From the NCBI RefSeq assembly GCF_002979915.1, contig NZ_PCQA01000007.1, positions 62,001-126,000 on the forward strand: a stretch of 64,000 nt of DNA, in the 5' to 3' direction. The translations under genes were made by a program, and so were the position numbers. This document shows positions 34,035 through 42,364 of the stretch, one piece after another. The stretch's first letter is position 1. Each line of letters begins with the position of its first letter. The notes under the pieces are model-generated. The model was not told the DNA's origin. It ran no database searches and saw only the letters and a program-made list of their open reading frames with translations. The stretch is from Arthrobacter sp. MYb213. Lineage in GTDB: Bacteria; Actinomycetota; Actinomycetes; Actinomycetales; Micrococcaceae.

Positions 34035-35435
34035 TTGACTCAACGCGTCGCAATTATTGGAGCAGGACCCAGCGGCATTGCCCAGCTGCGGGCATTCGAT
34101 TCTGCCAAGAAATCCGGGCGAGAGATCCCTGAGATCGTCTGCTTTGAAAAGCAAGACGACTGGGGAGGTCAGTGGAATTACAACTGGCGTAGCGGCATAG
34201 ACAAGTACGGCGAACCAGTGCATTCGAGCATGTACCGCAACCTTTGGTCTAACGGCCCCAAAGAAGCCTTAGAATTCGCCGAGTACACATTTGATGAGCA
34301 TTTTGGCCGCCCAATTTCTTCCTACCCACCTCGTGCAGTGTTGTGGGATTACATCAATGGTCGCGCCGAGAAGTCCGATGTTAAAAAGCTCGTTCGCTTC
34401 GCTACCGTGGTGCGTTGGGTTGATTTTGACGAGAGCACCAACCTGTTTACTGTCACCACCGAAGATCTCAAGACCGGACAGACAGAAACTTCCGAATTCG
34501 ATCATGTCATCGTGGGCTCCGGACACTTCAGCTTCCCTAACGTCCCAGACTTTAACGGCATTGAAACGTTCTCTGGCGAGCTTATGCATGCCCACGATTT
34601 CCGCGGAGCTGAACGCTTAGCAGATAAAGATGTTCTGCTGATCGGAGCTAGTTATTCGGCTGAAGACATTGGTGTTCAGTCATTCAAAATGGGCGCACGC
34701 TCAGTTACGTATAGCTACCGCTCAGGTCCTATGGGGTTCGACTGGCCAGAAGGCATTGAGGAACTCCCCCTCATTGACCGCTTCGAAGGTTCAACCGCGT
34801 ACTTCAGCAACGGCATGTCCCGCTCATTTGATACGGTCATCCTGTGCACCGGATACTTGCACCACTATCCATTCTTGCCCTCTGATTTGGCATTGGATTC
34901 ACCAAACAACGTTTACCCGGATACCTTGTACCGCGGTGTTGTTTCTGAAAACAACGACAGCCTGTATTACCTAGGTGCCCAGGATCAGTGGTTCACCTTT
35001 AATATGTTTGATGCCCAGGCTTGGTACGTTCGCGATCTAATTTTGGGCGAGCTAACCGTCCCATCTCCGAGCGAACAACGCGAAAGCATCGATGCTTGGC
35101 TTGAACGTTTTAACGCTATCGAAACAGCAGAAGACGAAGTGAAATTCCAAGCCGACTACATCCGGGATCTCATTGAACTGACGGACTACCCGATGTTTGA
35201 TTTGGACGAAGTCACCCGAACCTTTATGGCCTGGAAAACGGATAAAAAGAAAAATATCCTGACCTACCGCGACAAGGTTTATCGTTCAGTGATGACCGGT
35301 ACGATGGCGGACAAGCACCATACGCCATGGCTCAGCGAACTGGATGACAGCATGGAACGCTACGTTTCCGCTGCCCCGCGAGAAAAACTCGAAGATCTCG
35401 CCTTGAACGAGCGCTCCAAGTCGAGCAAGGCGTAG
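34035..35435 (+). CDS. tmm: Flavin-containing monooxygenase, trimethylamine-monooxygenase-like
   Basis: This 466-residue class B flavoprotein monooxygenase has the FAD loop GAGPSG (residues 9-14). The FMO fingerprint is FSGELMHAHDF from F179, the NADPH loop is GASYSAED from G204, and CTGY is in the C-terminal half. The segments EIVCFEKQDDWGGQWNY and SMYRNLWSNGPKE closely recall bacterial trimethylamine monooxygenase (Tmm), which oxidises trimethylamine to its N-oxide with NADPH and O2. The substrate is inferred from this resemblance; other small N or S compounds are possible. It starts at TTG 34035 with GAGAGG five bases upstream. It is monocistronic. Confidence 0.85.
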   Translation: MTQRVAIIGAGPSGIAQLRAFDSAKKSGREIPEIVCFEKQDDWGGQWNYNWRSGIDKYGEPVHSSMYRNLWSNGPKEALEFAEYTFDEHFGRPISSYPPRAVLWDYINGRAEKSDVKKLVRFATVVRWVDFDESTNLFTVTTEDLKTGQTETSEFDHVIVGSGHFSFPNVPDFNGIETFSGELMHAHDFRGAERLADKDVLLIGASYSAEDIGVQSFKMGARSVTYSYRSGPMGFDWPEGIEELPLIDRFEGSTAYFSNGMSRSFDTVILCTGYLHHYPFLPSDLALDSPNNVYPDTLYRGVVSENNDSLYYLGAQDQWFTFNMFDAQAWYVRDLILGELTVPSPSEQRESIDAWLERFNAIETAEDEVKFQADYIRDLIELTDYPMFDLDEVTRTFMAWKTDKKKNILTYRDKVYRSVMTGTMADKHHTPWLSELDDSMERYVSAAPREKLEDLALNERSKSSKA

Positions 35436-35473
35436 CTAAAACTTGACCTTGCGTCTCTAGCCTTGACCGCATG

Positions 35474-35507
35474 GTGGCCTTGCTCCGAGTACTTGGTGCA
35501 AGGCCAC
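35474..35507 (+). terminator. Terminator after the FMO gene
   Basis: GTGGCCTTGC (35474-35483) pairs perfectly with GCAAGGCCAC (35498-35507) over a 14-base loop, 38 bases beyond the stop, between convergent genes. Confidence 0.65.
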
Positions 35508-35578
35508 AGCCATGTTTAGAGCTTTACTCGACTCAGATACGTCGAGCCTGTTTTAGTTCTGATGCCACGTTTTATTGG

Positions 35579-36250
35579 CTAGGTATTCCACGAGTACCGG
35601 CGTTCAGGCCGGCCCACTCCTCCATAACGCAGATTGACCTGTGCCAGATTTTCATCGGCCAAATACTCCAGATATCGGCGAGCGCTCACCCGTGAGGTGC
35701 CGAGTTTTTCTGCAGTTTCTGTGGCGGAAATGGGTTGTACCGCCTCTTTGACGATGTTTTCTACCAGTGTCATAGTTTCGGCACTGCACCCCTTAGGCAA
35801 TGGACGGCGATTTTGTCCGCTGAGTCCAAAAAGTCGATTGACGTCTGCTTGTTGCAGTTCTTGATCGGCTTGTTGCAATGGCTGGTATGTTTTCAGATAG
35901 TGTTCGAGCCGTTCGTGTAGGTCTTCGCGGGAGAATGGCTTCATCAGGTAGTGCACGATTCCGCCACGAAGCGCCCGTCGCACGGTGTCCATTTCGCGTG
36001 CCGCGCTGATGACTAGAACGTCGAGGTCTGGCTGAATGTCGCGCAAGCGTTGCAACAGGTCTAGGCCGTTCATGTCTGGCAGGTGGATATCGAGCAAGAC
36101 GAGATCTGGCGACAACGCAGTGGCTGCAATCAGTGCGTCTTTGGCCGAGTGGGCTACCCCCACCACGGAGAATCCTGGCTCGTTGTTGACGAACCCGGAG
36201 TGAACCTTGGCGACCATGAAGTCATCATCAATCACCAGTACTTTGATCAC
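35579..36250 (-). CDS. CitB/DcuR-type response regulator
   Basis: This 223-residue regulator has an N-terminal receiver domain with acidic pocket DDD (8-10), phosphoacceptor D54 in LLDIHLPDMNG and the conserved Lys in LMKPFS. The C-terminus carries a winged-helix-type domain (ISATETAEKLGTSRVSARRYLEYLADE). This is the CitB/DcuR/DctR class that controls uptake of citrate and C4-dicarboxylates. It starts with GTG ten bases after the stop of the sensor kinase gene. It is opposite to and near tctCBA, the probable target. Confidence 0.93.
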   Translation of the reverse strand: MIKVLVIDDDFMVAKVHSGFVNNEPGFSVVGVAHSAKDALIAATALSPDLVLLDIHLPDMNGLDLLQRLRDIQPDLDVLVISAAREMDTVRRALRGGIVHYLMKPFSREDLHERLEHYLKTYQPLQQADQELQQADVNRLFGLSGQNRRPLPKGCSAETMTLVENIVKEAVQPISATETAEKLGTSRVSARRYLEYLADENLAQVNLRYGGVGRPERRYSWNT

Positions 36251-36260
36251 GAGTTATTCC

Positions 36261-37868
36261 CTACTTCCTGAGTGTGGCGGTGAATTGTGCGCCATCAGCG
36301 TTGATGGCTTGCACGTCTCCTGCGCGCCGCCGGCAGACTAGTCTGGTTAGTGCCAGTCCAAATCCTCTTCCGCCGGATACTGTGGTGTCTTTGGTTGAGA
36401 ATCCTTGAGTAAAGATCTCATTGATTGCCGCGTCATCTATCCCTGATCCATTATCGCTTACCTGAACGATGACGTGGGTTTCGGATTCTTCGATGCGTAG
36501 CTCGATGTGCGGTTGAGTCACTGCTGATACCGCATCTATCGCGTTATCTACGAGGTTGCCGATGACCGTGGTGAGGTCTCGTGCTAGTTGCTCATCATTA
36601 CGTCCAAGATGTGAATTCTCGGCGACGCTTAGCTTGATCCCCCGCTCCGTAGCCACACTGGCCTTAGCGATCAAGAGCGCAGCAATCGTCGGTTCGTTGA
36701 TCCTAGCCGCAACATCTTCAAAGAGTTTGCTCCGGCTGAAGCTCACCCCATCAATGAACCCCACTACTTCATCATATTCACCTAGCTGGATCAGCCCCGA
36801 GATGGCATGTAGCTGGTTGGCGAATTCGTGAGTCTGTGCCCGCAACATGTCCGAGGTTGCTTTACTGTCGCCTAGCTCTTGTTCTAAGAGAGTTAGCTCG
36901 GTTCGGTCACGAAAGGTGGTGACCGAACCGAGGTCGCGTCCGGCGACAGCCACCGGCATGCGGTTGAAGACAAGGACTTTCTCGGCAACGAGGAATTGAC
37001 GGTCTGGGTGATTCTGTTTGGTGGTCAATGCACGGGTCACCTGCGGTGCGACCTTTAGCTGTTCCAGTGTTTGCCCTACACAGTCATTGGGTAGCTGCAG
37101 TAGTTCAATAGCAATGTCGTTGGCCAGCATCACTCGTTGGTCGGGGGAAATGGAAACGATTCCTTCTTTGACCCCGTGGAGCAGGGCCTCGCGGTGCTCG
37201 AAGAGTTCTGAGATTTCCCGAGGTTCCATGCCACGAGTTTGATGTTTCACTCTTCTGGAGAGAAGTACGGAGCCGACCGTTCCCAAGAGCACGGATACCA
37301 AGAGCGTAAATAGGGCGCTGGGTGCGATCTCGCGGATCACCGCTTGCGTTGAAGGATATTTTTGTCCGGCGCTGACAATCCCGACCATTGTCCCCTCATC
37401 GTCTAGAACCGGAACTTGTGCGATCAGCACATGATTTCCGTTGCGCCAGATATCTCCGGTCCACCCTCGACCTTCTATTACCTGAGATTGCGGATGAAGA
37501 ATCGAGGTTCCTACATCGTCAGGGAAACTAGAGGTGATCACCTCGCCTTGCGGGTCAGCGACGGCGACGAACTGCAGTCCAGAGGTGCTTCGTACCGATT
37601 CCGCCATGGCTGGTAGCGCAGAGCCCATTTCTGGTTCGGCGCCCGGAAGCATGACGCGCATCAGTGGGTTAGCGGCCAGTGATTCTGCTGCCGCAAGACT
37701 GCGCCGGCCTTCTTCTTGCTCAAAATTATTTGTTGCTTGAGTTGCGGAAACCACCACGACACCGGTAAGCACTACGGCAATGATCAGCAGTTGTAGGACG
37801 AGGTACTGCGCTGCCAGTGAGATTCGGTTGGGAAACATTTTGCCGAACCATGCCTTGATCGCCCGCAC
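36261..37868 (-). CDS. CitA/DcuS-type sensor histidine kinase
   Basis: This 535-residue membrane kinase has a first membrane helix at about 20-42 and a periplasmic sensing domain (about 45-170) of the CitA/DcuS PAS-like type with SGLQFVAVADPQG and SSFPDDVGTS. A second helix lies at about 178-200, then a cytoplasmic PAS region (EGIVSISPDQRVMLAND). The H-box is AQTHEFANQLHAISGL and the ATPase N and G boxes are GNLVDNAIDAV, DNGSGID and GRGFGLAL. It should detect an extracellular carboxylate and phosphorylate the adjacent regulator. It is divergent from tctCBA. Confidence 0.94.
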   Translation of the reverse strand: MRAIKAWFGKMFPNRISLAAQYLVLQLLIIAVVLTGVVVVSATQATNNFEQEEGRRSLAAAESLAANPLMRVMLPGAEPEMGSALPAMAESVRSTSGLQFVAVADPQGEVITSSFPDDVGTSILHPQSQVIEGRGWTGDIWRNGNHVLIAQVPVLDDEGTMVGIVSAGQKYPSTQAVIREIAPSALFTLLVSVLLGTVGSVLLSRRVKHQTRGMEPREISELFEHREALLHGVKEGIVSISPDQRVMLANDIAIELLQLPNDCVGQTLEQLKVAPQVTRALTTKQNHPDRQFLVAEKVLVFNRMPVAVAGRDLGSVTTFRDRTELTLLEQELGDSKATSDMLRAQTHEFANQLHAISGLIQLGEYDEVVGFIDGVSFSRSKLFEDVAARINEPTIAALLIAKASVATERGIKLSVAENSHLGRNDEQLARDLTTVIGNLVDNAIDAVSAVTQPHIELRIEESETHVIVQVSDNGSGIDDAAINEIFTQGFSTKDTTVSGGRGFGLALTRLVCRRRAGDVQAINADGAQFTATLRK

Positions 37869-38004
37869 TGCCCCACCTCTTGCCTACGTTTTGATATCAC
37901 CGAACATTTCATTGTCACGGGTGTACCCGTGCAACTGGCAACTTTACAGACAATTTATATGAAGCAGATCACGATTTTTGGTTACACAATGAACAGTATT
38001 TTCT

Positions 38005-38016
38005 TTGCGTACGCAA
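38005..38016. promoter_or_regulatory. 12-base palindrome TTGCGTACGCAA in the kinase-tctC intergenic region
   Basis: A perfect 12-base palindrome lies 72 bases before the tctC start in the 219-base region between the divergent sensor kinase and transporter operons. A dimeric regulator could bind it. No known consensus is claimed. Confidence 0.4.
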
Positions 38017-38087
38017 GAGTGACCTGCTTCACCCCTGCGCTTAGGGTTGAATTATTCGCACCCGATGAAAGCAAAGAGGCTGAATCA

Positions 38088-39101
38088 ATGAAAACCTTCA
38101 AATCCATGCGCGTCATGGCAGCAGTTGCCGCTGCCGCCGCGCTGACCCTAACCGGTTGTGGCGTCACCAGCTCCGGTTCCGATTCCAGCACTTCCCCCAG
38201 CGCCGAAAGTGGCCCGCTGAAGGATCTGCGCATCATGGTCCCTAACACCCCAGGCGGCGGTTACGACACCACCGCTCGTGTGGCAGCCAAGGTCATGGAT
38301 GATGCTGACATCGCAGCAAACTTGGAAGTCTTCAACCTTGCCGGTGCTGGCGGCACCGTAGGTCTTGCACGACTGGTCAATGAAAAGGGCAACGGCGATT
38401 TGGCCATGTTGATGGGGCTTGGCGTAGTGGGCGCTAGCTACACCAACGAATCAGATGCCAAACTCACCGAAACCACCCCCATTGCCAAGCTCATCGAAGA
38501 GCCAGGCGCCATCATGGTCTCCAAAGACTCCCCATACAAGACCATTGACGACCTAGTCGCTGCCTGGAAGAAAGATCCAGGAAAGCTCTCGGTCGGTGGC
38601 GGCTCCTCACCAGGCGGTCCGGATCACCTGTTGCCAATGCAGCTAGCAGAAGCAGTGGGCATCGATCCTAAGCAGGTGAACTTCGTTTCCTACGACGGCG
38701 GTGGCGATCTTCTTCCAGCCATCTTGGGCAACAAGCTCGCATTCGCAGCCTCCGGCGCTGGCGAATACATGCAGCAGATCGAAGAGGGCTCGGTTCGCGT
38801 GCTGGCTACCAGTGGCGAAAAGCGTCTGGAAGGTGTGGATTCTCCAACTCTGAAGGAATCCAACATTGATCTAATCTTCTCCAACTGGCGCGGACTAGTA
38901 GCCCCACCGGAGATCTCAGATGCTGATAATGCGAAGTGGACCGATGCCATCACCAAGATGCACGAGTCCGCGGAGTGGAAGGAAGCATTGAAGACCAACG
39001 GTTGGACCGATGCGTTCATGACCGGTGACGATTTCTCAGCATTCCTTACCGAGCAGGATGAGCGCGTAGCAAGCGTACTCAAGACCCTGGGTCTGGCGTG
39101 A
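38088..39101 (+). CDS. tctC: Tripartite tricarboxylate transporter substrate-binding protein (TctC)
   Basis: This 337-residue lipoprotein starts at MKTFKSMRV (38088), with AAAGAGG nine bases upstream and a lipobox LTGC near residue 22. A Ser-rich linker follows. The mature part has the TctC hallmarks IMVPNTPGGGYDTTARV (ligand loop) and GAGGTVGLARL. It delivers tricarboxylates such as citrate to the TctAB membrane complex. It is the first gene of the four-gene unit tctC-tctB-tctA-usp. Its stop overlaps the tctB start (GTGA). Longer upstream frames lack family similarity. Confidence 0.94.
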   Translation: MKTFKSMRVMAAVAAAAALTLTGCGVTSSGSDSSTSPSAESGPLKDLRIMVPNTPGGGYDTTARVAAKVMDDADIAANLEVFNLAGAGGTVGLARLVNEKGNGDLAMLMGLGVVGASYTNESDAKLTETTPIAKLIEEPGAIMVSKDSPYKTIDDLVAAWKKDPGKLSVGGGSSPGGPDHLLPMQLAEAVGIDPKQVNFVSYDGGGDLLPAILGNKLAFAASGAGEYMQQIEEGSVRVLATSGEKRLEGVDSPTLKESNIDLIFSNWRGLVAPPEISDADNAKWTDAITKMHESAEWKEALKTNGWTDAFMTGDDFSAFLTEQDERVASVLKTLGLA

Positions 39102-39601
39102 GCGAAGTAACCACAGTGAAGAAGAAGCGCGTCGAACTCCTGTTCGCCGCGTTTCTTTTTCTGGTGGGAATCATTGTGTTCGTTGATGCGTCGCAGCTTC
39201 ATGTGACGTACTCCCAAGCCGATGTGGTGGGCCCTAAGGCTCTGCCCTACGCGGTCTCTGGGATTCTGATTCTGTCATCCATTGCCCTGGCCATTACCGT
39301 TCTGCGCGGAAACCTGGCGGAGGGCGAAGAAGGTGAAGACGTTGATCTGAGCCAGCCCTCAGACTGGAAGGTCCTTCTACCATTGCTGGCAGCATTTGTG
39401 ATCAATATTTTATTGATCAACACCGCCGGCTGGGTTATCTCAGGAACTATCTTGTTCTTTGGCTCAGCAGTGGCATTGGGAAGTCGCCGATATGTATTGA
39501 CGGCCCTCATCTCCATAGCTATGGCTTTTGGTACGTTCTACGGCTTCTATCTAGGTTTGGGAATCAAACTTCCCGCCGGAATTCTCTCGGGGGTGCTGTA
39601 A
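39098..39601 (+). CDS. tctB: Tripartite tricarboxylate transporter small membrane subunit (TctB)
   Basis: This 167-residue protein has four membrane helices in the TctB arrangement (about 12-28, 45-65, 92-108 and 112-150, with a short break). A cytoplasmic acidic loop (EGEEGEDVDLS) lies between helices two and three. It starts at GTG 39098, overlapping tctC by four bases, and ends directly before the tctA ATG. It forms the small membrane subunit of the secondary tricarboxylate transporter. Sequence conservation in this family is low, so order and topology carry the call. Confidence 0.9.
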   Translation: MSEVTTVKKKRVELLFAAFLFLVGIIVFVDASQLHVTYSQADVVGPKALPYAVSGILILSSIALAITVLRGNLAEGEEGEDVDLSQPSDWKVLLPLLAAFVINILLINTAGWVISGTILFFGSAVALGSRRYVLTALISIAMAFGTFYGFYLGLGIKLPAGILSGVL

Positions 39602-41221
39602 ATGGAAACTCTTAGTCTCCTCATGGATGGCTTTGCCTCTGCACTAACACCTATCAATTTGTTGTTCGCGCTCGTTGGCGTGATCCTCGGTACCGCGGTG
39701 GGTGTCTTGCCAGGTATTGGGCCGGCGATGGCAGTTGCGCTGTTGCTTCCCGTCACCTACGGCATGGAAACTTCCAGTGCCCTGATCATGTTTGCCGGTA
39801 TTTACTACGGCGGCATGTACGGTGGCTCAACCACCTCGATCCTGCTCAACACTCCGGGTGAGTCTTCAACGGTGATCACCGCCATTGAAGGCCACAAGAT
39901 GGCCAAGAACGGTCGTGCAGCCCAAGCGCTAGCTACCGCCGCCATTGGTTCATTCGTTGCGGGCACCATCGGCACCGCGCTGTTGGTCGGTTTCGCACCG
40001 ATCGTGGTGAAGTTTGCGGTCAGCCTTGGCGCACCAAGTTACTTCGCCATCATGGTCTTGGCATTGATCACCGTAACCGCGGTTCTCGGCGCTTCTAAGA
40101 TTCGTGGCTTCGCTGCCCTGGGTCTTGGTCTGGCCATTGGTTTGGTTGGCATGGATCCGGTTTCCGGACAGAGCCGTCTGACCTTCGGCTTTGCGCCTTT
40201 GGTTGATGGTTTAGATATCGTAGTGGTCGCCGTTGCTATTTTTGCCATCGGCGAGGCACTCTGGATTGCCGCTCACCTACGAAGCAATCCATCACGCACC
40301 ATTCCAGTAGGCCGCCCTTGGATGGGTAAGGAAGACTGGAAGCGTTCGTGGAAGCCTTGGCTGCGCGGTACCGCGTATGGATTCCCATTCGGCGCACTTC
40401 CAGCCGGTGGCGCAGAGGTACCCACCTTCTTGTCCTACGTGACGGAAAAGAAGCTTTCAAAGCACCCTGAAGAATTCGGTCATGGTGCTATCGAAGGAGT
40501 TGCAGGTCCTGAAGCTGCAAACAATGCATCAGCTGCCGGTACCCTCACTCCGATGCTTGCACTTGGTCTACCAACCAATGCCACTGCTGCGGTGATGCTG
40601 GCCTTCTTGACCATGAAGGGCATTCAGCCAGGTCCGCTGCTCTTTGAAAATGAACCGGCCTTGGTTTGGACACTGATTGCCAGCCTGTTTATTGGCAACA
40701 CCTTGCTGCTGCTGATCAACCTGCCTTTGGCGCCAGTCTGGGCCAAGCTGTTGAAAATCCCGCGTCCATTCTTGTACGCAGGGATCCTGTTCTTCGCCAC
40801 CTTGGGCGCGTTCTCTGTCAACATGCAGACCGCAGATCTATGGTTGTTGCTGTTGATTGGTATTCTCGGCTTTGCACTTCGCCGTTTCGGTTTGCCGATT
40901 CTTCCACTGATTCTCGGTGTGATTATTGGTCCAATGGCCGAGCAGCAACTACGTAAATCATTCCAGCTCAGTGCCGGCGAGATTTCAGGTCTGTGGAGCG
41001 AACCAGTAGCAGTCACGGTGTACATCATTATTGCCATTCTGTTGCTCGTCCCATTGGTCCTCTCGATCCTTCGCAAATCACGTGGTGGCTCTTCCGAGCT
41101 CACCGCGGGCCTCGCAGCAGGTGGAATGATCAGCGAAGACGAACTGGATAAAGTCGATTCTCAGCAGCCATCGAGCGGACGCCATTCGGCCGAAGACGAT
41201 CTGGATGGAAAGGACAAGTAA
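39602..41221 (+). CDS. tctA: Tripartite tricarboxylate transporter large membrane subunit (TctA)
   Basis: This 539-residue protein has about 12 membrane segments. It carries the TctA signatures [22 protein letters not shown] near the N-terminus, [20 protein letters not shown], and a second inverted motif, [26 protein letters not shown]. It is the transport subunit of the TctCBA system, driven by an ion gradient. The start follows the tctB stop without a gap, and the stop shares one base with the usp start (TAATG). The hydrophilic acidic tail is longer than usual. Confidence 0.96.
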   Translation: METLSLLMDGFASALTPINLLFALVGVILGTAVGVLPGIGPAMAVALLLPVTYGMETSSALIMFAGIYYGGMYGGSTTSILLNTPGESSTVITAIEGHKMAKNGRAAQALATAAIGSFVAGTIGTALLVGFAPIVVKFAVSLGAPSYFAIMVLALITVTAVLGASKIRGFAALGLGLAIGLVGMDPVSGQSRLTFGFAPLVDGLDIVVVAVAIFAIGEALWIAAHLRSNPSRTIPVGRPWMGKEDWKRSWKPWLRGTAYGFPFGALPAGGAEVPTFLSYVTEKKLSKHPEEFGHGAIEGVAGPEAANNASAAGTLTPMLALGLPTNATAAVMLAFLTMKGIQPGPLLFENEPALVWTLIASLFIGNTLLLLINLPLAPVWAKLLKIPRPFLYAGILFFATLGAFSVNMQTADLWLLLLIGILGFALRRFGLPILPLILGVIIGPMAEQQLRKSFQLSAGEISGLWSEPVAVTVYIIIAILLLVPLVLSILRKSRGGSSELTAGLAAGGMISEDELDKVDSQQPSSGRHSAEDDLDGKDK

Positions 41222-41622
41222 TGACAGTTGTTGTTGGATATCTGCCCACTCCACAAGGAGAAGCAGCGTTAGAACAGGCAATCGTCGAGGCACAACGTGC
41301 GAAGGTGAAGCTTGTGGTGGTGAACTCCTCCAAGGGCGACGCATTGGTCGATGATCGACTGATTGATGCCCGAGAATTTCACCTCCTCGAAGAACGCCTG
41401 ACCTCGGCGGGGTTAGATTTCTGGATCGAACGCTCCGCACAAGGTCATGATGCTGCAGATGAGGTATTACGAGTTGCCCAAGCGCAACGAGCCCAGCTCA
41501 TCGTGATCGGTTTGCGAAAACGAACCACGGTCGGAAAATTCATCATGGGCAGCACCGCGCAACGCATCCTGATGCAGGCAGGTTGTCCAGTCCTCTCGGT
41601 GAAGGCCGACGGCGCCTGGTAG
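41221..41622 (+). CDS. Universal stress protein (UspA family)
   Basis: This is a 133-residue protein of the Usp fold. The C-terminal ATP-binding signature G-2x-G-9x-G(S/T) is visible as GLRKRTTVGKFIMGSTAQRILMQAGCPVLSVK. It is translationally coupled to tctA. A usp gene at the end of a tct operon is a known arrangement and suggests a modulatory role in transport, although this is not shown by the sequence. Confidence 0.9.
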   Translation: MTVVVGYLPTPQGEAALEQAIVEAQRAKVKLVVVNSSKGDALVDDRLIDAREFHLLEERLTSAGLDFWIERSAQGHDAADEVLRVAQAQRAQLIVIGLRKRTTVGKFIMGSTAQRILMQAGCPVLSVKADGAW

Positions 41623-41632
41623 AGATAATTAG

Positions 41633-41685
41633 AACTGAAGCCGGGTGTGCAAGAAATTCTCTTGCACACCCGGCTTCAGTTTTTT
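41633..41685 (+). terminator. Strong terminator after the tct-usp operon
   Basis: The arms 41633-41653 and 41661-41681 pair perfectly over 21 bases with a seven-base loop, and a T run follows to 41685. This is the clearest intrinsic terminator in the window. It lies between convergent stops and may serve both genes. Confidence 0.92.
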
Positions 41686-41706
41686 ATTGCTAAATATCAC
41701 TCAGCG

Positions 41707-42147
41707 CTACTGCTTGTAAGGGTTCTCAGGTGGGGTGTCGCCACCTTCTGGATTCTGACGATTCACCGGACGTGTCGGGTCCGTCTGAGCCGCGGGGCGA
41801 ACCTGTGGGTTCGTTGGCCCGGCTGGGTGTGGAGGGACTTCGCCGAATTGTTGTTCACTCGGAGGAGTGCCACCAGCCAAACGCACGAGCTCCGAGGTGT
41901 TCTCTGCAGTTCGGATCTGCGCGATAAGCGATTCCAAGCTGGCACGTGCCAACGCGAGGTAAATCAGCGTAAATAGTGGGCCAAGAATGAGTAGCACAAA
42001 GATGCCAAACATGACGTCGTTCGCAAAGGCCATGACGGTGAAGGCAATATAGCCCACTACCAACATGATCATAATCAGAACGTAGATAATCTTAATGATG
42101 GAGGGCGTGACAAATTTGCGGAAACCAAAATCGAATAGTGCTTTCAA
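41707..42147 (-). CDS. DUF4282 domain membrane protein
   Basis: This is a 146-residue protein. The N-terminal half (FGFRKFVTPSIIKIIYVLIMIMLVV, then a second helix IFVLLILGPLFTLIYLALAR and ASLESLIAQIRTAENT) matches the DUF4282 pattern of two membrane helices ending in an amphipathic helix. The second half is a proline-rich, polar, disordered tail (PPHPAGPTNPQ ... GGDTPPENPYKQ). Function is unknown. It is a single gene with its own terminator. Confidence 0.8.
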   Translation of the reverse strand: MKALFDFGFRKFVTPSIIKIIYVLIMIMLVVGYIAFTVMAFANDVMFGIFVLLILGPLFTLIYLALARASLESLIAQIRTAENTSELVRLAGGTPPSEQQFGEVPPHPAGPTNPQVRPAAQTDPTRPVNRQNPEGGDTPPENPYKQ

Positions 42148-42364
42148 TGTTCAATCACCTTTCTCTTGGGGATGCGACTGACCTGTTCGAGGCTATCGTA
42201 AACCTGAGAGAATATCCTGAAACATGACAAACTATTTTCAGTTGAGCTTAGTGAACGACAACTTAACTGCGAGGTTCAACCAACTATTGGAATGATCCTC
42301 TTCGCAGATCATAAGGGCCCAAGGAAACTTGGCACAACATGAAAATCATGGCATGCAGGAGAAA

